From: an uncultured Lachnospiraceae bacterium
GTDB lineage: Bacteria; Bacillota; Clostridia; Lachnospirales; Lachnospiraceae
Direction of reading: 5' to 3'
Assembly (NCBI GenBank): GCA_948665105.1
Contig: CAPNGW010000120.1
Span: 1-7,230 of the forward strand
Length of the DNA: 7,230 nucleotides
In this document: positions 1-5,976 of the stretch, piece by piece
Layout of the letters: each line of letters starts with the position of its first letter
How positions within the stretch are numbered: position 1 is the first letter of the stretch
Notes under the pieces: generated by a model
Told to the model about the DNA's origin: nothing
Database searches by the model: none
What the model saw: only the letters and a program-made list of their open reading frames with translations
Program-made: the position numbers and the translations under genes

Positions 1-1
1 G

Positions 2-829
2 CTCAACCTTCGCAACGTGCCCTTTGTTATTGACCCCTTTGCTTTCAAGCAGGTGGATGCGGTGCTGGCCACCCACTACCATCAGGACCATATGTCGGCA
101 GAGTGGGCGGCACATGTGATTCAGAGCGGTATGACCACCACCGACGAGAAGGGCAATGTGATTCCGGTTCCCTTCATCGGCCCCAAGAGGTCTGTGGAAA
201 CCTGGAAGAAATGGGGAGTTCCCGAAGAACGCTGCATAACTGTAAAGCCGGGGGATACCATTAAGATTAAGGACATTGAGATTGTGGCATTAGACAGCTT
301 CGACAGAACCTGTATCGTGACTACCGATGATACCAGCGAGAACCGGGAAGAGCTTAGTGGCGTCTGCCCCACTGACATGGATGACAAGGCCGTGAACTAT
401 CTGGTGAAAACACCGGGCGGAAACATTTATCATTCCGGTGATTCACATTTCTCCATTTACTTTGCAAAGCACGGCAAGGATTATGACATTGATGTGGCCT
501 TTGGCTCCTTCGGCGAGAATCCCATCGGTATGCAGGACAAGATGACCTCCATTGATGTGCTGCGTATGGCTGAGAATCTGCAATGCAAGGTTGTTGTCCC
601 CATTCACTGGGATGTGTGGACGAATTTCCAGGCAGATTGTGAGGAGATTAAGGTTCTGTACGACTTCAAGAAGGACCGTAACGAGTACAAGTTCCATCCC
701 TTCTTCTGGCAGGTGGGAGGCAAGTATACCTATCCCATGGATAAGGGCAAGCTGTACTACCATCACAGAAGAGGCTTCGAGGATTGCTTTGAGCATCCCC
801 AGAACATACCATTCCGCTCTTGTCTGTAA
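2..829 (+). CDS. ulaG: L-ascorbate-6-phosphate lactonase UlaG (5' partial)
   Basis: This is a cytoplasmic metallo-beta-lactamase-fold lactonase that hydrolyses L-ascorbate 6-phosphate to 3-keto-L-gulonate 6-phosphate, the first step after uptake. The frame is open from base 2, so the true start lies upstream. The GTG at 17 is an internal valine: the residues before it (LNLRN) already align with E. coli UlaG (NLRTTPFVLDPF). 275 codons are present and roughly 90 N-terminal residues are missing. The metal-binding HxHxDH motif (HYHQDH) is at 74-91, HSGDSH is at 431-448, and the PIHWD segment with a further histidine is at 599-613. The stretch from PFIGPK through WGVPEERC and KPGD also matches UlaG closely, as does the C-terminal RGFEDCF. 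The gene ends 20 bases before the EIIA gene, so the two are probably co-transcribed. Family assignment is secure; substrate rests on family and context. Confidence 0.93.
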   Translation, partial: LNLRNVPFVIDPFAFKQVDAVLATHYHQDHMSAEWAAHVIQSGMTTTDEKGNVIPVPFIGPKRSVETWKKWGVPEERCITVKPGDTIKIKDIEIVALDSFDRTCIVTTDDTSENREELSGVCPTDMDDKAVNYLVKTPGGNIYHSGDSHFSIYFAKHGKDYDIDVAFGSFGENPIGMQDKMTSIDVLRMAENLQCKVVVPIHWDVWTNFQADCEEIKVLYDFKKDRNEYKFHPFFWQVGGKYTYPMDKGKLYYHHRRGFEDCFEHPQNIPFRSCL

Positions 830-849
830 AAATTTAGGAGGGATACAGA

Positions 850-1308
850 ATGCTAAGGGAATTTGTAGAAAAGAAGCACTATTTGTTTGCTGAAGGAGCC
901 AGGGATTGGGAGGAAGCCATTCTCATGAGCTGCCAGTCCCTGGAGGCAGACGGAACCGTGGAATCCAATTACGCCCATGATATCGTGGATTGTGTGCGTA
1001 AGTATGGCCCGTATATCGTCATTATGCCAAATGTTGCACTGCCCCACTCCCAGGAAGGCGCTGTAGGGGTGAATAAAACAGCCATCGGCTTTATGAAGCT
1101 GAATAAGCCTGTGAGCTTTGACCCGGACGACCCGGAGAAGGATGCACAGCTATTTTTCACACTGGCCTCCTGCAATCCGGACCAGCACCTTAACAATATG
1201 ATGCGTCTTTCGGAAATGCTGATGAATGAGGAGCTGGTGGAGGAACTTTTAGAGGCGGAGGGACCCGAGGATTTACTTAAGATTCAGGAGAAGTACCTGG
1301 ACGAATAA
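850..1308 (+). CDS. ulaC: PTS ascorbate-type EIIA component (UlaC-like)
   Basis: This is a 152-residue soluble EIIA of the mannitol/fructose (PTS_EIIA_2) type, which accepts phosphate from HPr and passes it to EIIB. E. coli UlaC is about the same length. The likely phosphorylated histidine is H66 in the segment IMPNVALPHSQ (codon 1045-1047), matching the family pattern of a hydrophobic run followed by P-H. The following GFMKLNKPVSFDPDDPE and the helix LNNMMRLSEMLMNEELVEELL are also typical of the fold. The start at 850 is supported by an AGGAGGG ribosome binding site at 836-842. It lies between ulaG and the EIIC gene with gaps of about 20 bases on each side, as expected for one transcript. 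EIIA, EIIB and EIIC are separate polypeptides here, as in enterobacterial ula operons. Confidence 0.92.
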   Translation: MLREFVEKKHYLFAEGARDWEEAILMSCQSLEADGTVESNYAHDIVDCVRKYGPYIVIMPNVALPHSQEGAVGVNKTAIGFMKLNKPVSFDPDDPEKDAQLFFTLASCNPDQHLNNMMRLSEMLMNEELVEELLEAEGPEDLLKIQEKYLDE

Positions 1309-1329
1309 AACAACGAGGAGGATAAATTT

Positions 1330-2826
1330 ATGGATTTTTTGATGAGAGGATGGTCGTATTTTGCGACTAACATTTTACAGCAGCCCGCATGGATGATCGG
1401 TCTGATTGTACTTTTAGGCTATATTTTGTTGAGAAAGCCCTGGTATGATGTACTGGGAGGAACCATCAAAGCAGTTGTTGGGTATATGATTCTGGCAGTT
1501 GGTTCCGGTGGTCTGGTAAGCAACTTCCGGCCGGTATTGGTGGGCCTTAAGGACCGTTTCCAGCTGGACGCCATGGTAATTGACCCGTATTTCGGTCAGA
1601 ATGCGGTAACCGCAGGTGTGGAGGAGGTTTTTGGAAAACCCTTCTCACAGGTTATGATACTGCTTTTGATTGCATTCATTGTTAATATTATCCTGGTTCG
1701 CCTGCGGAAGATTACAAAGCTCCGCTCCCTGTTCACCACAGGACACGTACAGGTACAGCAGTCATCCACAGCTTACTGGCTGATTCTGTTTGCGCTTCCG
1801 GCACTGGCAACCAACAACACGGCCCTTTTGATTGTAATGGCCATTGTACTTGGTCTGTATTGGGCAGTAGGCTCCAACCTGACCATCAAACCTACCCAGG
1901 AGCTGACAGACGGCGCAGGCTTCTGTCTTGGACACCAGCAGATTATCGGCGTTGGCCTTTTCTCCTGGATTGCAGGAAAAATGCATGACAGAGACATTAA
2001 GAAGGGCAAAAAGGCTTCCAAGAAAATCGAAGACATCGAGCTTCCGGGCTTTATGTCCATCTTCAATGAGAACATGGTATGTACCGCACTCCTTATGACC
2101 CTGTTCTTTGGCGCAATCCTTCTGATTCTGGGACGTGATTATCTGGTAGAGGCAGGATTCCTTGGAGAAAATGCAAGCTTCCTGTTCTATATATTGACAA
2201 CCTGTCTGAACTTTGCCGTATACCTGGCAATTCTGCAGCTTGGTGTTCGTACCTTCGTAACAGAGCTGACACACTCCTTCCAGGGTATTGCCAACAAATT
2301 ACTTCCGGGCTCCGTACCGGCAGTTGACTGTGCAGTATCTTATGGCTTCGGTTCTCCCAACGCAGTGCCCATCGGTTTCCTGGCAGGCGCAGTTGGACAG
2401 TTTTTGGCAATCGGTGCTCTGATTCTGTTAAAGAGCCCGGTACTTGTAATCGCAGGCTTCGTTCCGGTATTCTTTGACAATGCTACCATCGCAGTGTATG
2501 CTAATAACAAGGGCGGTTTAAAGGCAGCAATTATCCTTCCCTTTATTTCCGGTCTGTGTCAGGTATTCGGTTCTGCGTTTATCGCAAGCTGGGTAGGTAT
2601 GGCAGCATACGGCGGATACCTTGGTATGTGGGACTGGGCGGTTGTATGGCCTGTATTCACAGTTCTGATGAAGTACTTAAGCTACGCTGGCCTTGCCATC
2701 GTTGTGATTGGACTTCTTCTTATCCCGCAGCTTCAGTACAGAGCTGATAAGGAAGGATATTTCATGATGACAGAGGATTGGGAAGCGTACAAGGCTTTGA
2801 AGGCTAAGAGAGAAAAGGCTAAATAG
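1330..2826 (+). CDS. ulaA: PTS ascorbate-family EIIC permease (UlaA/SgaT-like)
   Basis: This 498-residue polytopic membrane protein forms the sugar channel of the ascorbate transporter family; E. coli UlaA is 465 residues. Hydrophobic segments run through most of the length. Family landmarks seen are GYILLRK (30-36), GSG (58-60), TTGHVQVQQ (136-144), the strongly conserved KPTQELTDGAGF with GHQQ (187-204), AVDCA (331-335) and FDNATIAVYAN (382-392). S59, H139, Q143 and D333 align with positions I recall lining the ascorbate pocket of UlaA. A basic, lysine-rich cytoplasmic loop lies at about 217-237, and the C-terminal tail from about 471 is charged and hydrophilic; these account for much of the extra length. 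The start is set by a GAGGAGG site at 1315-1321. Codon choice (many GCA and GTA) looks different from the downstream enzyme genes, which could reflect strong expression. Confidence 0.94.
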   Translation: MDFLMRGWSYFATNILQQPAWMIGLIVLLGYILLRKPWYDVLGGTIKAVVGYMILAVGSGGLVSNFRPVLVGLKDRFQLDAMVIDPYFGQNAVTAGVEEVFGKPFSQVMILLLIAFIVNIILVRLRKITKLRSLFTTGHVQVQQSSTAYWLILFALPALATNNTALLIVMAIVLGLYWAVGSNLTIKPTQELTDGAGFCLGHQQIIGVGLFSWIAGKMHDRDIKKGKKASKKIEDIELPGFMSIFNENMVCTALLMTLFFGAILLILGRDYLVEAGFLGENASFLFYILTTCLNFAVYLAILQLGVRTFVTELTHSFQGIANKLLPGSVPAVDCAVSYGFGSPNAVPIGFLAGAVGQFLAIGALILLKSPVLVIAGFVPVFFDNATIAVYANNKGGLKAAIILPFISGLCQVFGSAFIASWVGMAAYGGYLGMWDWAVVWPVFTVLMKYLSYAGLAIVVIGLLLIPQLQYRADKEGYFMMTEDWEAYKALKAKREKAK

Positions 2827-2845
2827 AACAATTTCAAATATATAT

Positions 2846-2850
2846 GGAGG
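2846..2850 (+). promoter_or_regulatory. Ribosome binding site that fixes the EIIB start
   Basis: GGAGG sits 8 bases before the ATG at 2859. An in-frame ATG at 2844 overlaps this site and has no ribosome binding site of its own, so 2859 is the preferred start. Confidence 0.8.
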
Positions 2851-2858
2851 ACAGAAAA

Positions 2859-3155
2859 ATGTTAAATATTTTAGTATGCTGTGCAAATGGCGCAGGAACC
2901 AGCCTGATGATGAAGATGACAACCGAGAAGGTAATTAAGTCTCTGGATATTAAAGTTGGAAAATTGCATCACTGCTCTTTGTCCGAAGGAAAAAGTGCGG
3001 CCACACAGTTTGATGTGGTGTTCTGCCCCCTGAACTTTGTCTCCATGTTCAAGGACGCAGAGGCCAAGGGCACTACCGTGATTGGCCTTAAGAACGTGAT
3101 GTCCCAGGCCGAGATGGAAGAGAAATTAAAAGCATCCGGGATTCCTCTGGAATAA
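2859..3155 (+). CDS. ulaB: PTS ascorbate-type EIIB component (UlaB-like)
   Basis: This is a 98-residue soluble EIIB (E. coli UlaB is 101) that takes phosphate from EIIA and transfers it to ascorbate during passage through EIIC. The N-terminal phosphocysteine loop reads LVCCANGAGTS; alignment with the UlaB loop VCGNGQGSS makes C8 (codon 2880-2882) the likely phosphorylated residue, with C7 an extra neighbouring cysteine. The rest is a Rossmann-like alpha/beta fold: a second strand ending before a variable loop, FDVVFCPLNF (48-57), then VIGLKNVMSQAEMEEKL, which resembles VVGVRNMLSPADF in UlaB. A start at 2844 would add five residues (MEDRK) but is disfavoured because that ATG overlaps the ribosome binding site. 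It is the last gene before the hairpin-rich gap, so the lactonase and transporter genes may form one transcription unit. Confidence 0.92.
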   Translation: MLNILVCCANGAGTSLMMKMTTEKVIKSLDIKVGKLHHCSLSEGKSAATQFDVVFCPLNFVSMFKDAEAKGTTVIGLKNVMSQAEMEEKLKASGIPLE

Positions 3156-3168
3156 ACGTAAATGTAGG

Positions 3169-3218
3169 AAGGGGAATTACTCAGGCTCTTAAGAGCCTGA
3201 ATAATTCCTCTTATTCTT
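3169..3218 (+). terminator. Long hairpin with a U-rich 3' side, probable terminator or attenuator
   Basis: A 20-base perfect palindrome (3181-3200) is extended outward by further pairing. Bases 3173-3179 pair with 3202-3208 after one C/A mismatch (3180/3201), and pairing continues to 3169/3212 with one G-T wobble (3172/3209). With a 4-base loop this gives about 19 pairs. The 3' side runs into TTATTCTT (3211-3218). It starts about 14 bases after the EIIB stop, the usual place for an intrinsic terminator. The T tract is interrupted, so partial read-through into the regulator is possible. Confidence 0.55.
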
Positions 3219-3220
3219 GA

Positions 3221-3257
3221 CAATAGAAAACTCGCAGAGCGTGTTTTCTATTGTTTT
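3221..3257 (+). repeat. Second inverted repeat, candidate operator or second terminator
   Basis: CAATAGAAAAC (3221-3231) and its exact reverse complement GTTTTCTATTG (3243-3253) flank an 11-base spacer. The spacer itself holds CGC/GCG arms (3233-3235 and 3239-3241) around a 3-base loop, separated from the outer arms by one T/T mismatch. The arm centres are 22 bases apart, about two helical turns, which suits a dimeric regulator. As RNA it would form a 14-pair hairpin followed by TTTT (3254-3257), which suits an intrinsic terminator. It lies 41 bases upstream of the DeoR-family start, so autoregulation is plausible. The sequence alone does not decide between the two roles. Confidence 0.5.
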
Positions 3258-3280
3258 GCCATTGGGAAACCAACAAGCCC

Positions 3281-3287
3281 AGGGAGG
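3281..3287 (+). promoter_or_regulatory. Ribosome binding site that fixes the DeoR-family start
   Basis: AGGGAGG is spaced 7 bases before the GTG at 3295. No comparable site precedes the in-frame TTG at 3217, which lies inside the hairpin region. Confidence 0.75.
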
Positions 3288-3294
3288 AAATAAG

Positions 3295-4059
3295 GTGAAA
3301 GTAAGCCGAACCATTGTAAACAACAGGAGAGAAAAAATACTGGAGGCGGTGCACAACGATGGAAATGTTTCGGTCAATGCTTTGGCGGAGGAATTTCAGG
3401 TTTCTCTTTTGACTGTTCGGAGGGATTTGCAGTATCTGGAGGATCACAAGCTGCTGGAACGCTTTTACGGTGGCGCCAGAAAGATAGTAGGGCCCCTGGG
3501 GGAGAGTGGGCAGAATATAAAAAATATCCGAAAGGAAAAGATTGCCAAATATGCGGCAGGACTTCTGGAGGATGGAGATACCATTTTTATCAACACCAGC
3601 TCTACGGCCCTTGCCATGGTGAAATATATCACCAGTAAAAATATCACAATTATTACCAACAACGGAAATATAATCAATGAAAAAACACCGTTGCAGGCCA
3701 CAGTCATTCTTCTTGGAGGAGAGCTGCGCTACAAAAAGGGGGCCATGGTGGGGGATTTTACCATGAATAACCTGATGAAGGTGACAGTGAAAAAGAGCTT
3801 TATGGGCTGTGGCGGCCTCTGCCCGGAGACAGGAATGACCACAGAGCTGTTAAATGAGGTAAACTTAAATCAAATGATGTTTGAGCGGGCTGCCAAAGCT
3901 ACCTATATCATGGCGGACTGCTCCAAGATTGGAAAACGAACCAGCTTTGTATCCTGCCCCCCGGAGCGCATTGAAAACATTATTACGGACAAGGATGCTC
4001 CTTTGGAGCTTATCCGGGAATTCAGAGAAAAGGGCACCTGGGTGCATCAGGTAGATTAG
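3295..4059 (+). CDS. DeoR-family transcriptional regulator (UlaR-like by context)
   Basis: This 254-residue DNA-binding repressor-type protein has the standard DeoR layout and length. The N-terminal winged helix-turn-helix is at about 9-62: NNRREKILEAV, then VSVNALAEEFQVS, then the recognition helix LLTVRRDLQYLE and the wing LLERFYGGAR. The C-terminal sugar-phosphate-sensing domain shows DGDTIFINTSST (93-104), ITNNG (120-124), LLGGE (139-143), FMGCGGL with the G-M-T segment, and ADCSKIGK (207-214). The frame stays open upstream to a TTG at 3217, but the GTG at 3295 has the ribosome binding site and gives an N-terminus typical of the family. The stop overlaps the ribosome binding site of the next gene, which suggests translational coupling. 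Its position inside the ascorbate genes makes it the likely local regulator, probably responding to a phosphorylated intermediate; the ligand is not visible from the sequence. Confidence 0.9.
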   Translation: MKVSRTIVNNRREKILEAVHNDGNVSVNALAEEFQVSLLTVRRDLQYLEDHKLLERFYGGARKIVGPLGESGQNIKNIRKEKIAKYAAGLLEDGDTIFINTSSTALAMVKYITSKNITIITNNGNIINEKTPLQATVILLGGELRYKKGAMVGDFTMNNLMKVTVKKSFMGCGGLCPETGMTTELLNEVNLNQMMFERAAKATYIMADCSKIGKRTSFVSCPPERIENIITDKDAPLELIREFREKGTWVHQVD

Positions 4060-4063
4060 GTGA
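4058..4063 (+). promoter_or_regulatory. Ribosome binding site overlapping the regulator stop codon
   Basis: AGGTGA at 4058-4063 shares two bases with the TAG stop at 4057-4059 and sits 5 bases before the ATG at 4069. It also covers the GTG at 4060, which makes that GTG a poor start. Confidence 0.55.
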
Positions 4064-4068
4064 AGAAA

Positions 4069-5115
4069 ATGAAGATTACGAAGATTAAAACACATGAGCT
4101 GGAGAAATGCTATGCTATTTCACCCCTTTGGTATAACGGGAAAGAGCATCTTCTGGTGGCGGCGGAGAAGGTAAATAAATGTCTGCTGTTTGACCTTGAC
4201 GGGAACCTGGAGGAAACTGTGTGGGAGGGCCCCGGAGGAACCATGAGCATGGTGCAGCTTCCGGGAAGCAACGGAGAGTTCCTTGCCACACACCAATTTT
4301 ATTCCCCCAATGATTCTAAAAATGCAAAAATTGTCCTGGCCTCCCCCAGAGGAAAGGATGACTGGGAAATCAAAACGCTGGTGGAGCTGCCCTTTGTACA
4401 CCGCTTTGATATTCTAACCAAAGGCGGCATTTCTTACCTCATTGCCTGTGCGTTAAAGTCAGGCCATGAGTATAAGGAGGACTGGACAAGCCCCGGGAAA
4501 ATCTGGGTATGTGAGCTTCCCTGTGACTTAAGTGGAATCAACGACAAGAACCAGCTAAAGCTTACGCCCATTAAAGAAGGCCTTCTTAAGAATCATGGCT
4601 ACTGCCGTGTGGAGGAGGAAGGAAATATGTGGGCTGCGGTGGCCGCCGACAACGGAATTTTCAAGGTAATTCCCCCGGCAGAAAAAGGCGGGGAGTGGAC
4701 GGTGGAGACCATGACAGAGGATGCAGCCAGTGATATGACCTTTGCTGATTTTGACGGAGACGGCGTGACGGAAATGCTGGTTATGACCCCCTTCCACGGG
4801 GATACCATCAAGATATATAAGCCCATAAACGGTAAATATGAGTGTATTCACATCTTACCGGAAGCCTATGAGTTCGCCCACGGAATATGGGGAGCCAATG
4901 TTTGCGGAAAGGGTGTGGCCATCATCGGCCATCGGAAAGGGAATCGGGATTTGCTGGCTTGTCTTTATGACGGAACCGGTTATGTAATGGAAGTTCTGGA
5001 CAGGGATGTGGGCCCGGCCAATGTGCGTGTCTATGCCAAGGATGGGAAGACGGGACTGGTATCCACCAACCGTGAGATAGATGAAATCGCTTTCTACGAA
5101 ATTGAGAGCCTGTAG
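4069..5115 (+). CDS. Uncharacterised FG-GAP/VCBS-like probable beta-propeller protein
   Basis: I do not recognise a named gene. The 348-residue product has no signal peptide or membrane segment, so it should be cytoplasmic. It is rich in short beta-strand runs separated by Gly/Asp turns, as in a beta-propeller. The clearest motif is FADFDGDGVTEMLVMTPFHGDTIKIYK (about 225-251), an FG-GAP/VCBS-type repeat with a DxDxDG calcium-binding loop at 4747-4764. Degenerate copies may be LLFDLDGNLEETVWEG (near 39-54) and VRVYAKDGKTGLVSTNREIDEIAFYEI near the C-terminus. Histidine segments HRFDI (111-115), NHGYCRVE (176-183) and FAHGIWGANV (269-278) recur at strand starts and may mark blades or an active centre. 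This style recalls the propeller part of aldos-2-ulose dehydratase/isomerase-like proteins, but that is a weak resemblance from memory. It could be an enzyme on an ascorbate-derived sugar or a sensor. GTG 4060 is an alternative start adding three residues. Confidence 0.75.
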   Translation: MKITKIKTHELEKCYAISPLWYNGKEHLLVAAEKVNKCLLFDLDGNLEETVWEGPGGTMSMVQLPGSNGEFLATHQFYSPNDSKNAKIVLASPRGKDDWEIKTLVELPFVHRFDILTKGGISYLIACALKSGHEYKEDWTSPGKIWVCELPCDLSGINDKNQLKLTPIKEGLLKNHGYCRVEEEGNMWAAVAADNGIFKVIPPAEKGGEWTVETMTEDAASDMTFADFDGDGVTEMLVMTPFHGDTIKIYKPINGKYECIHILPEAYEFAHGIWGANVCGKGVAIIGHRKGNRDLLACLYDGTGYVMEVLDRDVGPANVRVYAKDGKTGLVSTNREIDEIAFYEIESL

Positions 5116-5127
5116 GGGGAAGAAGCT

Positions 5128-5973
5128 ATGAGTGCATATACAATGGGATTGTACGAGAAGGCAATGCCAAAGGAGCTGAGCTGGAAGGAAAAGCTGGAGG
5201 AGGCAAAGGCAGCAGGCTATGACTTTGTGGAAATCAGCATCGACGAGACCGATGAAAAGCTGGCCCGCCTTAATTGGAGTAAGGAGGAGAGGCTTGAGCT
5301 TATAAAGACCATGTATGAGGTGGGGATTCCCATTCGTACCATGTGCCTGTCCGGCCACCGGAGGTTTCCCATCGGAAGCAGCGACGATGCAGTCTGCCAG
5401 AGAGGAATGGAGATTATGGAGAAGGCCATTGGGCTTTCGGAGGATTTGGGCATTCGCATTATCCAGCTGGCAGGGTATGATGTGTACTATGATGAATCCA
5501 CACCGGAGACGGTGGCACGTTTCGGGGAGAACTTAAGGCTCTGTACGCTGATGGCGGCAAAAGCCGGCGTACTCATGGGCTTTGAAACCATGGAAACGGA
5601 ATTTATGAATACGTGTCTTAAGTCCATGAACTATGTAAATAAGATAAATTCCACCTATTTGAACGTTTACCCCGACTGTGGCAACATCAACAACGCGGCT
5701 TTGACCTATGGGACGGATGTTCTTAAGGACTTACAAAGCTGTAACGGACATATTACCTCCATGCATTTAAAGGAAACAGTCCCCGGCAAATTCCGGGACA
5801 TGATGTACGGGGAGGGCCAGGTGGACTTTCAGGCGATGATTGATACGGCCTGGAATATGGGCGTGCGGAAATTTGTCACGGAATTCTGGTATCTGGGTAA
5901 TGAGAGCTGGAAGAATGATTTGCTCTTTGCCAATAAAACCATGCGGGCAATACTGGATAAGAAGGAGAATTAA
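5128..5973 (+). CDS. ulaE: L-xylulose-5-phosphate 3-epimerase (UlaE-like)
   Basis: This 281-residue TIM-barrel epimerase converts L-xylulose 5-phosphate to L-ribulose 5-phosphate; E. coli UlaE is about the same size. Near-identical blocks include GLYEKAMP (7-14), DFVEISIDETDEKLARLNWS (32-51), MCLSGHRRFPIGSSDDAV (72-89) and GIRIIQLAGYDVYYDE (108-123). E153 (in GFETME), D183 (in YPDCGN), H213 (in SMHLKET) and E252 (in TEFWY) fall where the family places its metal and catalytic residues. The start at 5128 has an AGGGGGA ribosome binding site (5114-5120) that overlaps the TAG of the upstream gene, and the 12-base gap implies coupled translation. The stop is only 3 bases before the ulaF start, consistent with consecutive use of the product. 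The specificity could extend to the D-arabinose or L-gulonate-type relatives of this family, but context supports ascorbate. Confidence 0.95.
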   Translation: MSAYTMGLYEKAMPKELSWKEKLEEAKAAGYDFVEISIDETDEKLARLNWSKEERLELIKTMYEVGIPIRTMCLSGHRRFPIGSSDDAVCQRGMEIMEKAIGLSEDLGIRIIQLAGYDVYYDESTPETVARFGENLRLCTLMAAKAGVLMGFETMETEFMNTCLKSMNYVNKINSTYLNVYPDCGNINNAALTYGTDVLKDLQSCNGHITSMHLKETVPGKFRDMMYGEGQVDFQAMIDTAWNMGVRKFVTEFWYLGNESWKNDLLFANKTMRAILDKKEN

Positions 5974-5976
5974 ATT

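Noticed and set aside
552..893. Plus-strand frame overlapping the end of ulaG and the start of the EIIA gene
   Set aside because: It is an out-of-frame shadow of the lactonase gene; the Arg/Cys/Ser-rich product looks non-biological.
1762..2274. Antisense open frame of 170 codons opposite the EIIC gene
   Set aside because: It lies fully inside a confidently identified permease gene, its product is cysteine-rich and resembles no family, and it has no convincing ribosome binding site.
2844..2858. Upstream ATG at 2844 as the start of the EIIB gene
   Set aside because: This ATG overlaps the GGAGG site that serves the ATG at 2859, and the added residues MEDRK fall outside the family N-terminus.
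3169..3253. Riboswitch or structured regulatory RNA in the gap
   Set aside because: The two simple hairpins are explained as terminator and/or operator; no multi-branched core or known aptamer motif was recognised.
3217..3254. Sigma-A promoter starting at the perfect TTGACA (3217-3222)
   Set aside because: No good -10 element stands 16-18 bases downstream (only GT/T-rich hexamers), and TATTGT at 3249 is 26 bases away. Kept only as a possibility within the inverted-repeat finding.
3156..3294. Catabolite-responsive (cre) site in the intergenic gap
   Set aside because: No sequence there fits the TGNAANCGNNNNCNA pattern well; the GAAAAC...GTTTTC dyad has an 11-base spacer, which does not suit CcpA.
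4855..5358. Antisense open frame of 167 codons across the propeller and ulaE junction
   Set aside because: It overlaps two real genes on the other strand, and its product shows no recognisable domain.
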